From Coccinella septempunctata (taxonomy: Eukaryota > Arthropoda > Insecta > Coleoptera > Coccinellidae): a stretch of 64,000 nt of DNA. Of the stretch, positions 39,667 to 50,187 are shown one piece after another; the stretch's first letter is position 1; every line of letters starts with the position of its first letter. The position numbers were made by a program, and so were the translations under genes. Below the pieces are notes generated by a model that ran no database searches, was not told the origin of the DNA, and saw only the letters and a list, made by a program, of their open reading frames with translations. The DNA is taken from positions 44,418,270 through 44,482,269 of the forward strand of contig NC_058189.1 in assembly GCF_907165205.1 (NCBI RefSeq). Reading direction: 5' to 3'.

Positions 39667-39935
39667 TCTATATTAATAAAAGAGGATCTATGGTTTACTT
39701 CAAAATGCTTTATTGTTCAAACGATCGCACCAAATTGGACAATTCTTTTTTTGTTGTGTTTATTATTGTTAGGGCAAGGTTTATATAACAAAATATTCCC
39801 AAAAAAAATTGTACAGAACAGAAAAAAAGGCATTCCTTTTTCTTACGACCAATCGAGCAATCACGATGAGTTAGTTATTATTATCTACCCTAGAAATAAT
39901 TTAAATGGCAAAACTAGGTTTGCCGGGTCAGCTAG
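39667..39935 (+). mobile_element. 269-bp non-autonomous Helitron
   Basis: The 5' end is TCTATATTAATAAAAGAGGA and the 3' end CTAG at 39932-39935, inserted precisely between A (39666) and T (39936). A hairpin GGCAAA...TTTGCC sits at 39907-39924, just upstream of GGGTCAGCTAG. These are the standard Helitron end signatures. No Rep/helicase gene is present. Confidence 0.85.
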
Positions 39936-40923
39936 TGTTAAATAAATGAAGAAAGGTTGTAATGAAATCTTATTATTGACAAAACAAAGTTATAGTAAAT
40001 CGATTTCATTTGACATGACTCCTATGACGTAGGCAGAAACGCAGCAAAAAATGTTTCAGAACATTCGAATAAAAATGATAGAGCTATTATAAACAGCAGG
40101 CGAAGAATTATATAATGAAAATAAGAGGATTAAATCTTGGTTAACGCGAAACATTCTATCACGTACCTTCTTGGAGAGAAATCTTTTATGTATCCCGAAA
40201 CCTATTATGAACATCACTTTGGTCGGTGAACTAGAAATTCAGACTAGGGGCGTTAATAATCGATGGTAAATCACAACCTCTGAAATTCATGAACCACAAT
40301 TATATAATTCTCTAATAGAGCAACAGTTTTCTGCCACTTCCCGAACAGGAATAGTAGTTATTCTCCTGGGTACATCCCGGAAGGTTGCAGAAAAAGACAC
40401 TTTCCACAAGAGTTGAGAACAATATTTTTTCTACAAGCTCTTCTAATGTATATCCATTTTACGAAACAGAACAAATTTGATTTGAATTCATATATAAGGA
40501 CGGACGTAATTCTGCATGTCGTTACCATGGTTAAATCATCGTTCGAGTTCGGTGCATGACAATTCAATTTACTCTTTTTGGGAGCGAAAAAGTGACTCGT
40601 TACGACTTGAACGCGCAAGCTTGTAGAAAAAATATTCCTACTTCTGGGAAAGTGAAATCTGCTGATGTAAAGGTTGAGAATTAAAAACCTCAGAAAATTA
40701 TAGTTCCAAAACTATTTCAATTAGATTGAAATGACTCGAATATTTCGATGATTTTCTCCAAGAAATTAATGTCGGAAATATCCTCACCCAATGTCTTAAC
40801 GAATATTGAATTCATTTAGCCGATAAGTGATATAAATCTATTATTCAACTAGAAACTTCATCTTTCAAATAAATTTTCATGAAATAAACTCGAATTAGAT
40901 TTTCATAAAAATTTTTTTTGCAG

Positions 40924-43900
40924 AAGCCAATCTAAAGCTTCCGTTCTGGCATCTAGACGAGACAGGGATCGTGTAGTCCCGGATTCCGACACAGGAAGCT
41001 ACAAACGTACGATGTCTCCGAATGGTCACGCCATTCCCGCTGAAGTTCTGGCCGAGTCGCCGAAAATCAACGCTAGGGAGACGATCTGGCCGAATAAGAA
41101 CAAGAAGGACCAGCAGAAGAATAACAATAACAACACCAGCATATTCCGGCGGGTGTCCATGAATGAAAAACCAAATAAATCGAAAAGTTTCAAATGTGAT
41201 GAAAACGAAGACTTGAAAAAGGCCAATCTGGTGTTACCGGATGTGCTTCCAGTCAACGCCTTGACCAATAGATCTCATTACGGTAGAACGTCCTTTCCAT
41301 TCTCGGCTGTGGACGATGGTGACGCTTCGAGAAAATCACCGTGCAAGAGCCCACCGTCTTCGCCTTCGAAGAGCCCATCTAGGGGCTCGCCGTTTGCGCC
41401 ATTGAAAACAACGAACCTTTCTAGTGCAACAACTTTCAGTGATAGAATCTCGCCTCCTAATTTAACCGGTACGCGCGTCTGTTCGAGTGTAAGAAATCCG
41501 ACTTCTATGAATACTCCATTGAGGGTCAACACGTATTGTTCTGTGGAAACCTCATCTCCAATGACTAACGATACTCCAAAACCAGAATCTCCTAAGTTGA
41601 GTCCTTTATCAACGAAAACAACAGCGCAGAGCCCAACGTTGAAGTCTTCGCATTCCCCTCCTCTTCTTTCGCCTCAAATAAAACAGCAGTTATCACCAAG
41701 TTCCCCAATTAAATTATCACCCTTAAGAATTACACCAGCTTCTTCGGGGAGCGGTAGTCCTTTACAGACACCTTCCCTAAATACCAACACTAATTCAACG
41801 CCTACTTCACCTCCTGCTTCGCCGAAAAAAACGGATGGATGTCCGCCAGTGATAGAAGGTCTTCAGATGATCCAGAGGACTGAGGTGGTTCTGAGAGTGA
41901 ACACAACAACTTCAGATGCGTCGTCGCAAACGGAGAAGGAAGAATTGCCCCCAACGCCCTTGCCCTCTCGCAGGAAACTCCAGGAAGAAATTGAATGTGA
42001 TTTGTTATCTGAAGACATCATTAGTCATCTGTCTAACTCGGATAAGCTGAAAGATATTTTAGGTGAGTTTTTCATCTCGAAACACTAAACCTATATTTGA
42101 TGGTTTGTTCATGGTATTCATTTATAGTTCCTGGACCTGCACATAAAAAATTGAGTGATTATGTACAAGGACTCTTCAAGCCAGAAGTCACTTCGAAACC
42201 AAGACCTGCCAATTCCCCATTCAGAAGTCGTTCAAATACACCAAATGATGCTCCATCTCCAACCACATTGTCCAATGGTAGTTCCACAGTCAAAACCAGG
42301 TATTTAACCATTCATGCTTTTATTCTTGTATTCCACTATCAAAATAATTTGACTAATATTAATGAAACAATTTTTGCTGAATGAGTGTGTTTCTTGAAAT
42401 ACCTCCTTGTTCTGAGTTGTTCTTGTGCTCTTTTCGTGAAGTCTCAAACATCATTGTGAGTCACCTCATGGAAGCCAAAATTATTAATCAACAAGGATAT
42501 GAGCTCTCTTTTTCTGGAAACCATGTCTTTAGGGGAATCTATACTAATATTCTGAAGAAAAAAGAGTTGTTTATATTATGTGATGGTTAACCATACCCTA
42601 AGCGGGGTGGCTTATCCTGATTATTTTGCGAGATACAAATTTATTACACTAGTTTAGCTCCATATGTAATTGGGTAAAAGCTATCAGCAGCAGCGAGGCT
42701 ATAGAAAGTGAGACTAATGACTGTGAGTTTGAGGGTTCAAATTTGAGTGTCGCTGAATAGTAGATGATATGCATTGAGGAAGATTTAATGTCTATAATTT
42801 ATTTTCAGTGTTCCATCATCAACAAGCAGTATGGAAATAAACAACTCTCTAACAAGCAACTCAGCATATTACACAACCTCCGAACCAAAAGCTAGGTTCC
42901 TTACAACCTTTAGTCAGGATATGAGTCAGTGTCAATTATCAAAAAGTACCAAAGATCTCGATCAAAAAAAGGTAAGTTTATCAATTTGTATGAATTTCCG
43001 AAATATTAAATCTCAAATGACTTTTCAGGAGGAACTAGTGAACAGACTTGGAAAAAAACTAGACGTCTTGAGGAGTGAGCAGGTAGTGGTGGATGAAGAA
43101 TTCAAAATGAACGAAGAATTGGGTGGAAATGTTGAGTCGCATATTAGTAGGGTGGCTAGACCTCAGGAAGCTGCCAAATTTCGATTGCACGTCGAGGAAA
43201 TTGGAAAAATCACTAGTCTACTTCTGGGTATTTCTGGGAGATTGGCCAGGGCGGAAAATGCCCTCTCAGGAATGCCTGAAGATCACCAAGAAAGGGTAAA
43301 TATTTTCTTCCTGTAAGAAATTAAATTATCAAATCACCCTGCCAAAACCGGAAGCATACTTACCACAATTTGTTATATTTTTTTAACAATTTATTACACC
43401 AGGTCCGAATTTGATTATTCTTGCCAATACCAAGATATGCGTGTATGTAGTCTGGTGTGGGTTCTATCCAAAACCACACCACCCACTTGTATCTTTTGAA
43501 ATATATGTATAATTGTATCAGCGAAATTTGGAAAGGAATTTATTATAACTATAAATTTACTACAACTGCTGACTCATCAATTCAAATCCCAATTTTATTT
43601 GATCTTTCTAAGGACCACCCCATGATTGTCCGGTCATAATTTTACATTTTTCTTGAACCAAATCGATAGTCCTGACATCTATTATTTGATACAGGGAGTT
43701 GTGACCATTTAGCAACAGGTAGTCTGGTGTAGTAAGATATTTCACTATAATAATAGTAGTAGCTCTTTGATTACACGACCTTAAAGATTTTATATCGAGG
43801 GTGGAAAGTCCTCAAAGATCAAAATTGGAATTTTAATTGATCAGCCATTTGTAATAAATCATAGTCCAAATACCATTTTGCTATCCCAATTACTTCAAAA

Positions 43901-45232
43901 GTTAAAAAAGTAGGTGGTGCAGTTTCAGATAGAACCTACACCAGTAGTATGCTTATAGAACGAGATCCCGCTGCAGAATTACTACGTTCATTACGTACAG
44001 GGACAAACACACATTTTTACATAGAATTATGGATAGGAGAATACACTGATAACACCGCAGCCTGTCCAAATTGGCCGCAAGTAATTTCAATTGAATTAAT
44101 GTTAATCAATATTCCAAGAGAAATTTCGTTCACTCCGTCTTGAAATAAAATATCATCCACATCATAGCAATGCATGTAAAGAATACTAAAATCCATAGCT
44201 GCCGTTGCACACTCGGCCGCAACTACCTCGCAGCCAGGTGTAAGCAGGTAACATCTCGATGTATTTCTACGTTCATGACGTACACGGATATTTTTGATAT
44301 CAAATTAAAGTTATTTTTTTTTTCGAATATGATGATATCGAGGATGATATATGGCTGCCTGTGAAAAAATGGCCGCAAGTTAGGTCTGCCATCTGTTAAA
44401 ATAGCGAGAAGTATTCTCCTATCCATAAACGTATGTGAAAATGTGTGTTTGTCTCTGTACGTAATGAACGTAGTAATTCTGCAGTGGGATCTTAGACTAT
44501 TACGGGTTTGGCAGAGAGATTTATAGATTTAGATTGTACGTTAGGGTCACTAATCAAATGGTTACATGTTGCCATCTTTACTATGAGGAATCTCGTTATC
44601 TGCCAGGTGGTGATTCGATGTTGTGATACCTCTACTTCGTAGCATCTGTTACGTCGTACGCCCATCTATTACTTCCACATCTGTTGGGGTGGGAGTTGCT
44701 CTGACGAAATCAAATAAAACTAAAATTATGGTTAGCACCAACACTTTCTCAATGGAATGATCTTTCTGTTGATACTCTGAGTAATACTGGTTGGCTAGTT
44801 CGATTCAGATCAAAGCATTTGTTCATTTTCATATCAATGGATGTAATGCATCTTATTTAATTTCCATACCTAAGTTTTGTCTGTCTGATCACAGTTATAG
44901 AATCGGCAGACTCTTGGATGAACATGTATTTTATATGAGGCAAATTCAGATGGAATAATTCGATCATCCTTTTTCAGAGAACGTTAGAAGCAAAGCGGGA
45001 CAAGCTCCTTTCACAACTAGAAGAGGCGAAAAGTTTGAAGGAGTGCATAGATCGACGCAGCGTCAATGTTTCAAACATCTTAACCAAGTATCTGGACTCT
45101 GATGGTTACGCTGATTACGATCACTTCATCAACATGAAAGCAAAACTAATAATGGATTCGAAGGAGATAGCTGACAAAATAAAATTAGGAGAGGAGCAAC
45201 TTCTGGCTCTCAGAGAATCACTTGCAAATTGA
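40924..45232 (+). CDS. Shroom: Shroom homologue, main coding part with ASD2 domain (exons 40924-42062, 42128-42299, 42809-42971, 43029-43295, 44978-45232)
   Basis: Shroom proteins bind actin and recruit Rho kinase through the C-terminal ASD2 coiled coil, driving apical constriction of epithelial cells. Seen here: five exons with GT/AG borders whose phases join without a break (coding lengths 1139, 172, 163, 267 and 252 nt, then TGA at 45230). The first of these exons is Ser/Pro-rich with an Asn run near its start. Its end and the next exon carry ILVPGPAHKKLSDYV, which lines up with the start of the ASD2 region in vertebrate Shrooms. The last two exons have the ASD2 hallmarks SGRLARAENAL, EAKRDKLLSQLEEAKSLKE and KIKLGEEQLLALRESL. 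No PDZ domain is present in this part. The frame is open upstream of the internal ATG at 41012 to the acceptor at 40921-40923, so translation starts in an earlier exon. The family call is firm; full isoform structure is not visible. Confidence 0.93.
42128..42299 (+). CDS. Shroom: Shroom exon: start of the ASD2 region
   Basis: The acceptor TTTATAG and donor CAG|GTATTT bound a 172-nt exon. It completes the codon left at 42062 to give ILVPGPAHKKLSDYV followed by QGLFKPE, then a Ser/Pro/Asn-rich linker. The preceding 65-nt intron has a stop-containing frame, so the open frame that runs past 42062 to 42088 is intronic. Confidence 0.85.
43029..43295 (+). CDS. Shroom: Shroom exon: first half of the ASD2 coiled coil
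   Basis: This phase-0 exon of 89 codons starts EELVNRLGKKLDVLRSEQ and ends at GMPEDHQER. It contains HVEEIGKITSLLLGISGRL and ARAENAL, the most conserved ASD2 segment. Heptad-like spacing of Leu and Ile fits the antiparallel coiled coil known for this domain. Confidence 0.92.
43452..43944. mobile_element. Inverted-repeat MITE in the last Shroom intron (CTGGTGTRGGTTCTATC family)
   Basis: The left arm CTGGTGTGGGTTCTATCC and ACCACACCACCCACTT is mirrored at 43895-43944 by AAGTAGGTGGTGCAGTTTC and GATAGAACCTACACCAG. The flanks share TAGT. About 493 bp, no coding sequence. Another short copy of the TAGTCTGGTGTAG end lies near 43720. Confidence 0.7.
43964..44491. mobile_element. Inverted-repeat MITE with about 80-bp arms in the last Shroom intron
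   Basis: GATCCCGCTGCAGAATTACT at 43964 and AGTAATTCTGCAGTGGGATC ending 44491 start arms that pair for about 80 bp with only a few mismatches (through ACGTTCATTACGTACAG, ACAAACACACATTTT and ATGGATAGGAGAAT). Target duplication not clear. Lies 20 bp after the preceding MITE. Confidence 0.78.
44978..45232 (+). CDS. Shroom: Shroom last exon: second half of ASD2 and C-terminus
   Basis: The acceptor CTTTTTCAG at 44977 opens an 84-codon exon with RTLEAKRDKL, LKECIDRRSVNVSNILTKYL and DKIKLGEEQLLALRESL, ending SLAN and TGA. These match the end of vertebrate and fly ASD2. It follows a 1682-bp intron that contains two separate inverted-repeat elements. Confidence 0.92.
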   Translation, partial: RTLEAKRDKLLSQLEEAKSLKECIDRRSVNVSNILTKYLDSDGYADYDHFINMKAKLIMDSKEIADKIKLGEEQLLALRESLAN

Positions 45233-45870
45233 GACTGATCGTGTGCACCTGTGAGATATACAACAATTTCAATTTTCTGATTGAATAGAATTATTTATTG
45301 GTACAAATCATTTGATCGAGAAGTGAAATGTGTATATCAGTTAAGAGTAATGCTTCTTAGGCCAAATTGTAATTACTAATATTTTCATTCGAGTTTTATC
45401 GAATGTGGCTAGTCGAGTGACGTTTTACTTATTTTTTAATCGCGAAATAATAGCTCTTTTTTATAATTACATTTAATTCTGAATCCTAAGTAATTGTACT
45501 TATTTCTTGCTGTGAAGATTGGAGACATGGATCCACCGCGTTCGTTGTGATCTCCAACTTTTTACATGCTGCTGTAGGTTGAACCTCGCGTTTTGTATGA
45601 GCTTTCGTGGTAAGTTATGATTGCAATCATGACTGTGTCTCTTACCCGTTTTTTTAAACGATTAAGATGACTCTGCCAGAGCAGAATAGGCTGTTATATT
45701 TTGCATTTTATCGAATTGATTTATAATCATTTTGTAAATGATAATACAGTTTTTATGTTTGAGGTGGATGAAGAATTATTTGCAGCCGCTTCGTAGTGTA
45801 GAGAAGAATTATTCATCGATTGCAATTCCTTGTGATATAAAATAAATTTTTCTAGTTAGTTCTAAAACTT
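45233..45870 (+). other. Shroom 3' untranslated region with poly(A) signal
   Basis: AT-rich sequence without a long open frame follows the stop. AATAAA at 45841-45846 is a good poly(A) signal about 610 bp after the stop; another occurs near 46190, so the true 3' end is uncertain. Confidence 0.5.
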
Positions 45871-47532
45871 GCTGCGAATATGAAGGAAATCCTCATTCAT
45901 GAAATTTCTGTACATCTTCCTACCAAGTATTTATAATATAGTGTATAGTTCAGAATATTTTTAGAATATCACATATTCTTGTTTACTCGAAATATTAATG
46001 TAATATATATAAATATATTTGTATTTTAAATATTTTGAATATTATGGTGCTCTGGAAATTTATCTAAGTTATGCATTGTGCATTGTGATCAGATTTTAAA
46101 GTTAGAAAACCAGTCCATGTTTTTCATAGTATTTATATTCATCCATCACAAATTACGATGGAATATTTTTGAGCTGTATGCATCGCTTGAAATAAATAAA
46201 ATTGAAAGCAATTATATCTTGGTAATTTTTTCAACCCCTTTGAGATATAAAATATTATATTCCATTTATAGCCCAGGAAAATTAGGGTTTTGGTGCTTAA
46301 AAATTACTAACAAGCTGAATATGGTTTGAAAGGACTGAGGGTATTTCAAATATCAGTAAAGTGAAGTTTGCGAATATTTTCTGCCAAAGCTTAACTTTTG
46401 AGGTCCAAGAAACTTCTAAATTATTGCCCTTTTTTTCGTTTTTTGCAAGTTTCACTCAGAAGAGAGCATATGATGACAAAAATTTGTTTCGAACTTCATT
46501 GTTAGAAGAAGAAAAAACTTTGGAAATGACATCAAAATGATTCAAATCTTTCTAGTCGTTCATCGATCGCCAACATTAGGGTTTTTTTTCTTACTCAGCT
46601 TAAAAGAGAGAAAAATTGGCTCGCGACGTCCATATCATTTGTATTCAACGATATACAGTCCCTGGCCAGTTTATTAGACGCACTGAGGATTTTTTTTATA
46701 TTTACTGGTATTGTCCGAGGAAAAAGCAGAATATTTGAATTTCATTTCCACAGAATGTCAGTTTCATCTACGACTCATTAAATTGTTCTATTTGGCATTT
46801 ATTTTTGATGTTGTAGTATTAGTACTTAAGTATGAATGAGTATTATGTCTTCCAGTGGACGTCTTGCATTCTGCAGGTTCGGACGTTATTTCGATAATCC
46901 ACATATGAAATCATTATCCTCGAATGCAGCAAACCGAACAATTTTACTTCATTGAAACGATACTCGTTTTAAAATTGTTGATATGCAATAAAGCTATGAT
47001 TACTTAGAAAGTGTAGACTATAGAGCATGTATCACAACACTTGGTGGCCAATTTAAACATCATTTGTGAAACTTTATTCAATGAAACGATATTTTAAACT
47101 TGTTATTTTTTATCGTTTTCTTTTATTATTGAACCCCAACGTTGTGAAATCAATATTTTCAAATTAATTTCAAGTTATGAATTAAATTTAAGCATTTTTG
47201 TAACAAAGGTCTTGACTCAATGTATTAGAAAATAATTTTAGCTTTTTTTCTTAATTACAAAAGTGCAAAAATTCACTTCGTTACTTGAAAAAAAACCAAT
47301 TTTAAAATATCGTTTAATTGAATCGAGTTTTACAAAAAGTGTTCAAAGTGGGCATCATTAGCTCTACTATGTGCTTCACAACTTCTTATGAATTATTGCT
47401 TTATTTTGCTTGCAAGTCTCATTTCAGTTGCTAAAAATTAAAGAAAAAGGCTTACATCAAACTCTGCCTTGACTCATTGTAATAGAAATTAATTTTGTAT
47501 TTAATGCTTGAAATAGAGTGAGTCATACTATT
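45871..47532. other. Intergenic DNA with a Tc1-like terminal repeat
   Basis: TACAGTCCCTGGCCAGTTTA at 46654 followed by TTAGACGCACTG resembles Tc1-family ends; no partner end or transposase was found. The rest is AT-rich and featureless. Confidence 0.4.
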
Positions 47533-47715
47533 CACAGAACAGACCCATATAGAAGGGAAACTCCCCTACTAAGAAGTGGGGTCAAGTTTCAGCGCCCCCA
47601 TGCGGTGGTTCGAGGAAATAAAAGCGCCCTCTGGCGGCCGGAATTCGAAACAAATGAGCGGGAAAATTTGAAATGCTTCCTATTTAAAATCATTTGATTT
47701 GATTTTTGAAGTTCG

Positions 47716-47798
47716 GGATTGAAACAACGTACTGGAACGAGTTAATATAGCATGTCAAGATGCTATATTACCATTCCAGTACGAGTTGTTTCAAATCC
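47716..47798. repeat. 83-bp hairpin inside P-like copy 1 (second copy near 49115-49197)
   Basis: GGATTGAAACAACGTACTGG and TTAATATAGCAT pair with ATGCTATATTA and CCAGTACGAGTTGTTTC across a 6-base loop. Confidence 0.75.
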
Positions 47799-47879
47799 AA
47801 TGTTCTCAGAAGCTTGATGACTTGAATAAAAAAAACACATATGTAGGCAATGATATAACTATATTTCTTCATAAATAAA

Positions 47880-48201
47880 TCATATATACATCACAGTGTA
47901 TGGCCTTATATGTAAAGAATAAAATAAAAATAATTCTAATGTCCATATAATATACATCAAAGGTTATGGGTTTATAAGTAAAAAATAAAATAGAAATAAT
48001 TCTAATGTCCATATAATATACATCAAAGTGTATGGGTTTATGAGTATAAAATAAAATAGAAATAATTCTAATGTCCATATATATATCAAAGTGTATGGAC
48101 TTGATAGGAAAAAAATAAAATAGAAATGATTCTAATGTCGATATATACATCAGAGTGTATGGCCATATATGTAAAATATAAAATAGAAATAATTATAATG
48201 T
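47880..48201. repeat. Minisatellite, about five units of 63-66 bp, in P-like copy 1
   Basis: Each unit has CATATA-TACATCA, GTGTATGG, AAAATAAAATAGAAATAATT and CTAATGTC. The same array is at about 49283-49600 in copy 2, so it is an internal part of the element and not a local expansion. Confidence 0.85.
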
Positions 48202-48202
48202 C

Positions 48203-48358
48203 CTATGGGAATTATTGGTTATAGGACTGAAGGAAAACACTGTTTTTTTTTGACTTAGTCGACGTTTCATCAGTACTTTGTTGATTTTTTCAATTCAATT
48301 CAATTTGGGAGAACCCTTCATCATAAAGCACTAATATTCATGTAACCAATAATTCCCA
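48203..48358. repeat. 156-bp inverted-repeat insert in P-like copy 1 (second copy near 49603-49758)
   Basis: The ends ATGGGAATTATTGGTTA and TAACCAATAATTCCCAT are exact inverted copies. The middle contains CTTAGTCGACGTTTCATCAG. Present in both P-like copies at the same place. Confidence 0.7.
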
Positions 48359-48386
48359 TATATATGTAAAAAATAAATTCACACTT

Positions 48387-48590
48387 TCACTCAAAATAGG
48401 ATTTTCGTATTTGTTCAGTACTTTTAGTAGTCAACAAGGGATTACAAGCTTTTTCCATCCAAAGTTTGATAATTTCCGGTTGTTTATTATCTGCTTCAGG
48501 AAACCGATGACGTCTACTAGTCTTATCACCACAGTTCGGCACACAAAATTTATTGCTTTTAATATTTCTATTTTCCGACATCTTATTCAA
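48387..48590 (-). pseudogene. THAP-domain fragment, copy 1
   Basis: The 67-residue reading MNKMSENRNIKSNKFCVPNC continues with GDKTSRRHRFPEADNKQPEI and IKLWMEKACN. This is the first half of a THAP zinc finger: CxxxC, the RFP block and the conserved Trp. It ends at TGA right before a possible CE pair, and the expected C-x-x-H and AVPTIF-like end are missing, so it is truncated. A short piece of a P-type transposase exon is the most likely source; a host THAP gene fragment is the alternative. Confidence 0.65.
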
Positions 48591-48799
48591 TTATCAGAAG
48601 AAACACTTAGGAATCACGATGCACTTCACACTGCAGACAAAGACGAAAAGAATGAGGTTATGGAAATGTTTACAAACGTAAAATCAGCGATGGAAGCGAC
48701 CCCATGCGGTGGTTCAACAAACTAAATAAGGGGTCCAGTTTTTGTAGCTGAGTTTCCCCTCTATCTTGACTTACTTTATGATACTATTTCACTCACCGT

Positions 48800-48918
48800 C
48801 TGTTCCGATATTCCTGAACAGTACTGTCAGTATTTCAGAGACGATGCCTATTGGCCCAGTCGTTCGAGTTCTATTGTTATTCGATTGCGGGCCAGTAAAA
48901 CCAGCAATATCGGAACAG
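48800..48918. mobile_element. 119-bp inverted-repeat unit between the P-like copies
   Basis: CTGTTCCGATATT at 48800 and AATATCGGAACAG at 48906-48918 are perfect inverted repeats. No coding content; target duplication not clear. Confidence 0.5.
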
Positions 48919-48933
48919 GCCCTCAGTCAGTCT

Positions 48934-50179
48934 CACAGAACAGACCCATAGAAGGGAAACTCCCCTACTAAGAAGTGGGGTCAAGTTTCAGCGCCCCCAT
49001 GCGGTGGTTCGAGGAAATAAAAGCGCCCTCTGGCGGCCGGAATTCGAAACAAATGAGCGGGAAAATTTGAAATGCTTCCTATTTAAAATCATTTGATTTG
49101 ATTTTTGAAGTTCGGGATTGAAACAACGTACTGGAACGAGTTAATATAGCATGTCAAGATGCTATATTACCATTCCAGTACGAGTTGTTTCAAATCCATT
49201 GTTCTCAGAAGCTTGATGACTTGAATAAAAAAAACACATATGTAGGCAATGATATAACTATATTTCTTCATAAATAAATCATATATACATCACAGTGTAT
49301 GGCCTTATATGTAAAGAATAAAATAAAAATAATTCTAATGTCCATATAATATACATCAAAGTTTATGGGTTTCAAGTAAAAAATAAAATAGAAATAATTC
49401 TAATGTCCATATAATATACATCAAAGTGTATGGGTTTATGAGTACAAAATAAAATAGAAATTATTCTAATGTCCATATATACATCAAAGTGTATGGACTT
49501 GATAGGAAAAAAATAAAATAGAAATGATTCTAATGTCGATATATACATCAAAGTGTATGGCCATATATGTAAAATATAAAATAGAAATAATTATAATGTC
49601 CTATGGGAATTATTGGTTATAGGACTGAAGGAAAACACTGTTTTTTTTTTGACTTAGTCGACGTTTCATCAGTACTTTGCTGATTTTTTCAATTCAATTC
49701 AATTTGGGAGAACCCTTCATCATAAAGCACTAATATTCATGTAACCAATAATTCCCATATATATGTAAAAAATAAATTCACACTTTCACTCAAAATAGGA
49801 TTTTCGTATTTGTTCAGTACTTTCAGTAGTCAACAAGGGATTACAAACTTTTTCCATCCAAAGTTTGATAATTTCCGGTTGTTTATTATCTGCTTCAGGA
49901 AACCGATGACGTCTACTAGTCTTATCACCACAGTTCGGCACACAAAATGTATTGCTTTTAATATTTCTATTTTCCGACATCTTATTCAATTATCAGAAAA
50001 AACACTTAGGAATCACGATGCACTTCACACTGCAGACAAAGACGAAAAGAATGAGGTTATGGAAATGTTTACAAACGTAAAATCAGCGATGGAAGCGACC
50101 CCATGCGGTGGTTCAACAAACTAAATAAGGGGTCCAGTTTTTGTAGCTGAGTTTCCCCTCTATCTTGACTTACTTTATG
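48934..50179 (-). mobile_element. P-superfamily-like non-autonomous element, copy 2
   Basis: 1246 bp, same orientation and nearly identical to copy 1, flanked by its own 8-bp duplication GTCAGTCT (48926-48933 and 50180-50187). The distinct duplications show two separate insertions rather than one tandem duplication. Few base differences, so recent activity is likely. Confidence 0.72.
49786..49989 (-). pseudogene. THAP-domain fragment, copy 2
   Basis: Differs from copy 1 at three residues (Lys/Thr after SN, Ala/Val in MEK-CN, Lys/Glu in TT-STEQ). It has the same truncation point, so the loss predates the spread of the element. Confidence 0.65.
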
Positions 50180-50187
50180 GTCAGTCT

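Larger units (their letters stand above)
5559..40923 (+). other. Proposed 35.4-kb first intron of Shroom
   Basis: The donor is GTAAGC at 5559; the acceptor is a pyrimidine-rich tract ending TTTTGCAG at 40923. The interval holds no recognisable host coding exon but many transposon remnants, described separately. If the 5443 exon is not part of Shroom, this is simply a gene-poor interval upstream of the first firm Shroom exon. Confidence 0.45.
47533..48780 (-). mobile_element. P-superfamily-like non-autonomous element, copy 1
   Basis: 1248 bp flanked by the 8-bp duplication ATACTATT (47525-47532 and 48781-48788). The ends are CACAGAACAGACCC on the left and, reverse complemented, CATAAAGTAAGTC on the right, both leading into ATAGARGGGAAACTC. 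It encodes only a THAP zinc-finger fragment near its right end. THAP is the DNA-binding domain of P transposases, which also make 8-bp duplications, hence the proposed superfamily. Internal features are an 83-bp hairpin, a five-unit minisatellite and a small inverted-repeat insert. Confidence 0.7.

Noticed and set aside
39598..39945. 115-codon open frame
   Set aside because: It overlaps and crosses the Helitron borders, so it is a chance frame.
41026..41532. Antisense open frames opposite the long Shroom exon
   Set aside because: They are shadows of the real coding strand, which has splice borders and conserved protein.
47869..48150. 93-codon repetitive open frame
   Set aside because: It is a reading of the AT-rich minisatellite, not a gene.
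48411..48725. 104-codon frame opposite the THAP fragment, also at 49810-50124
   Set aside because: The minus strand carries the THAP motifs; this frame has none.
47533..50179. Tandem segmental duplication of 1.25 kb
   Set aside because: Each copy has a different 8-bp flanking duplication, so two separate insertions explain it better.
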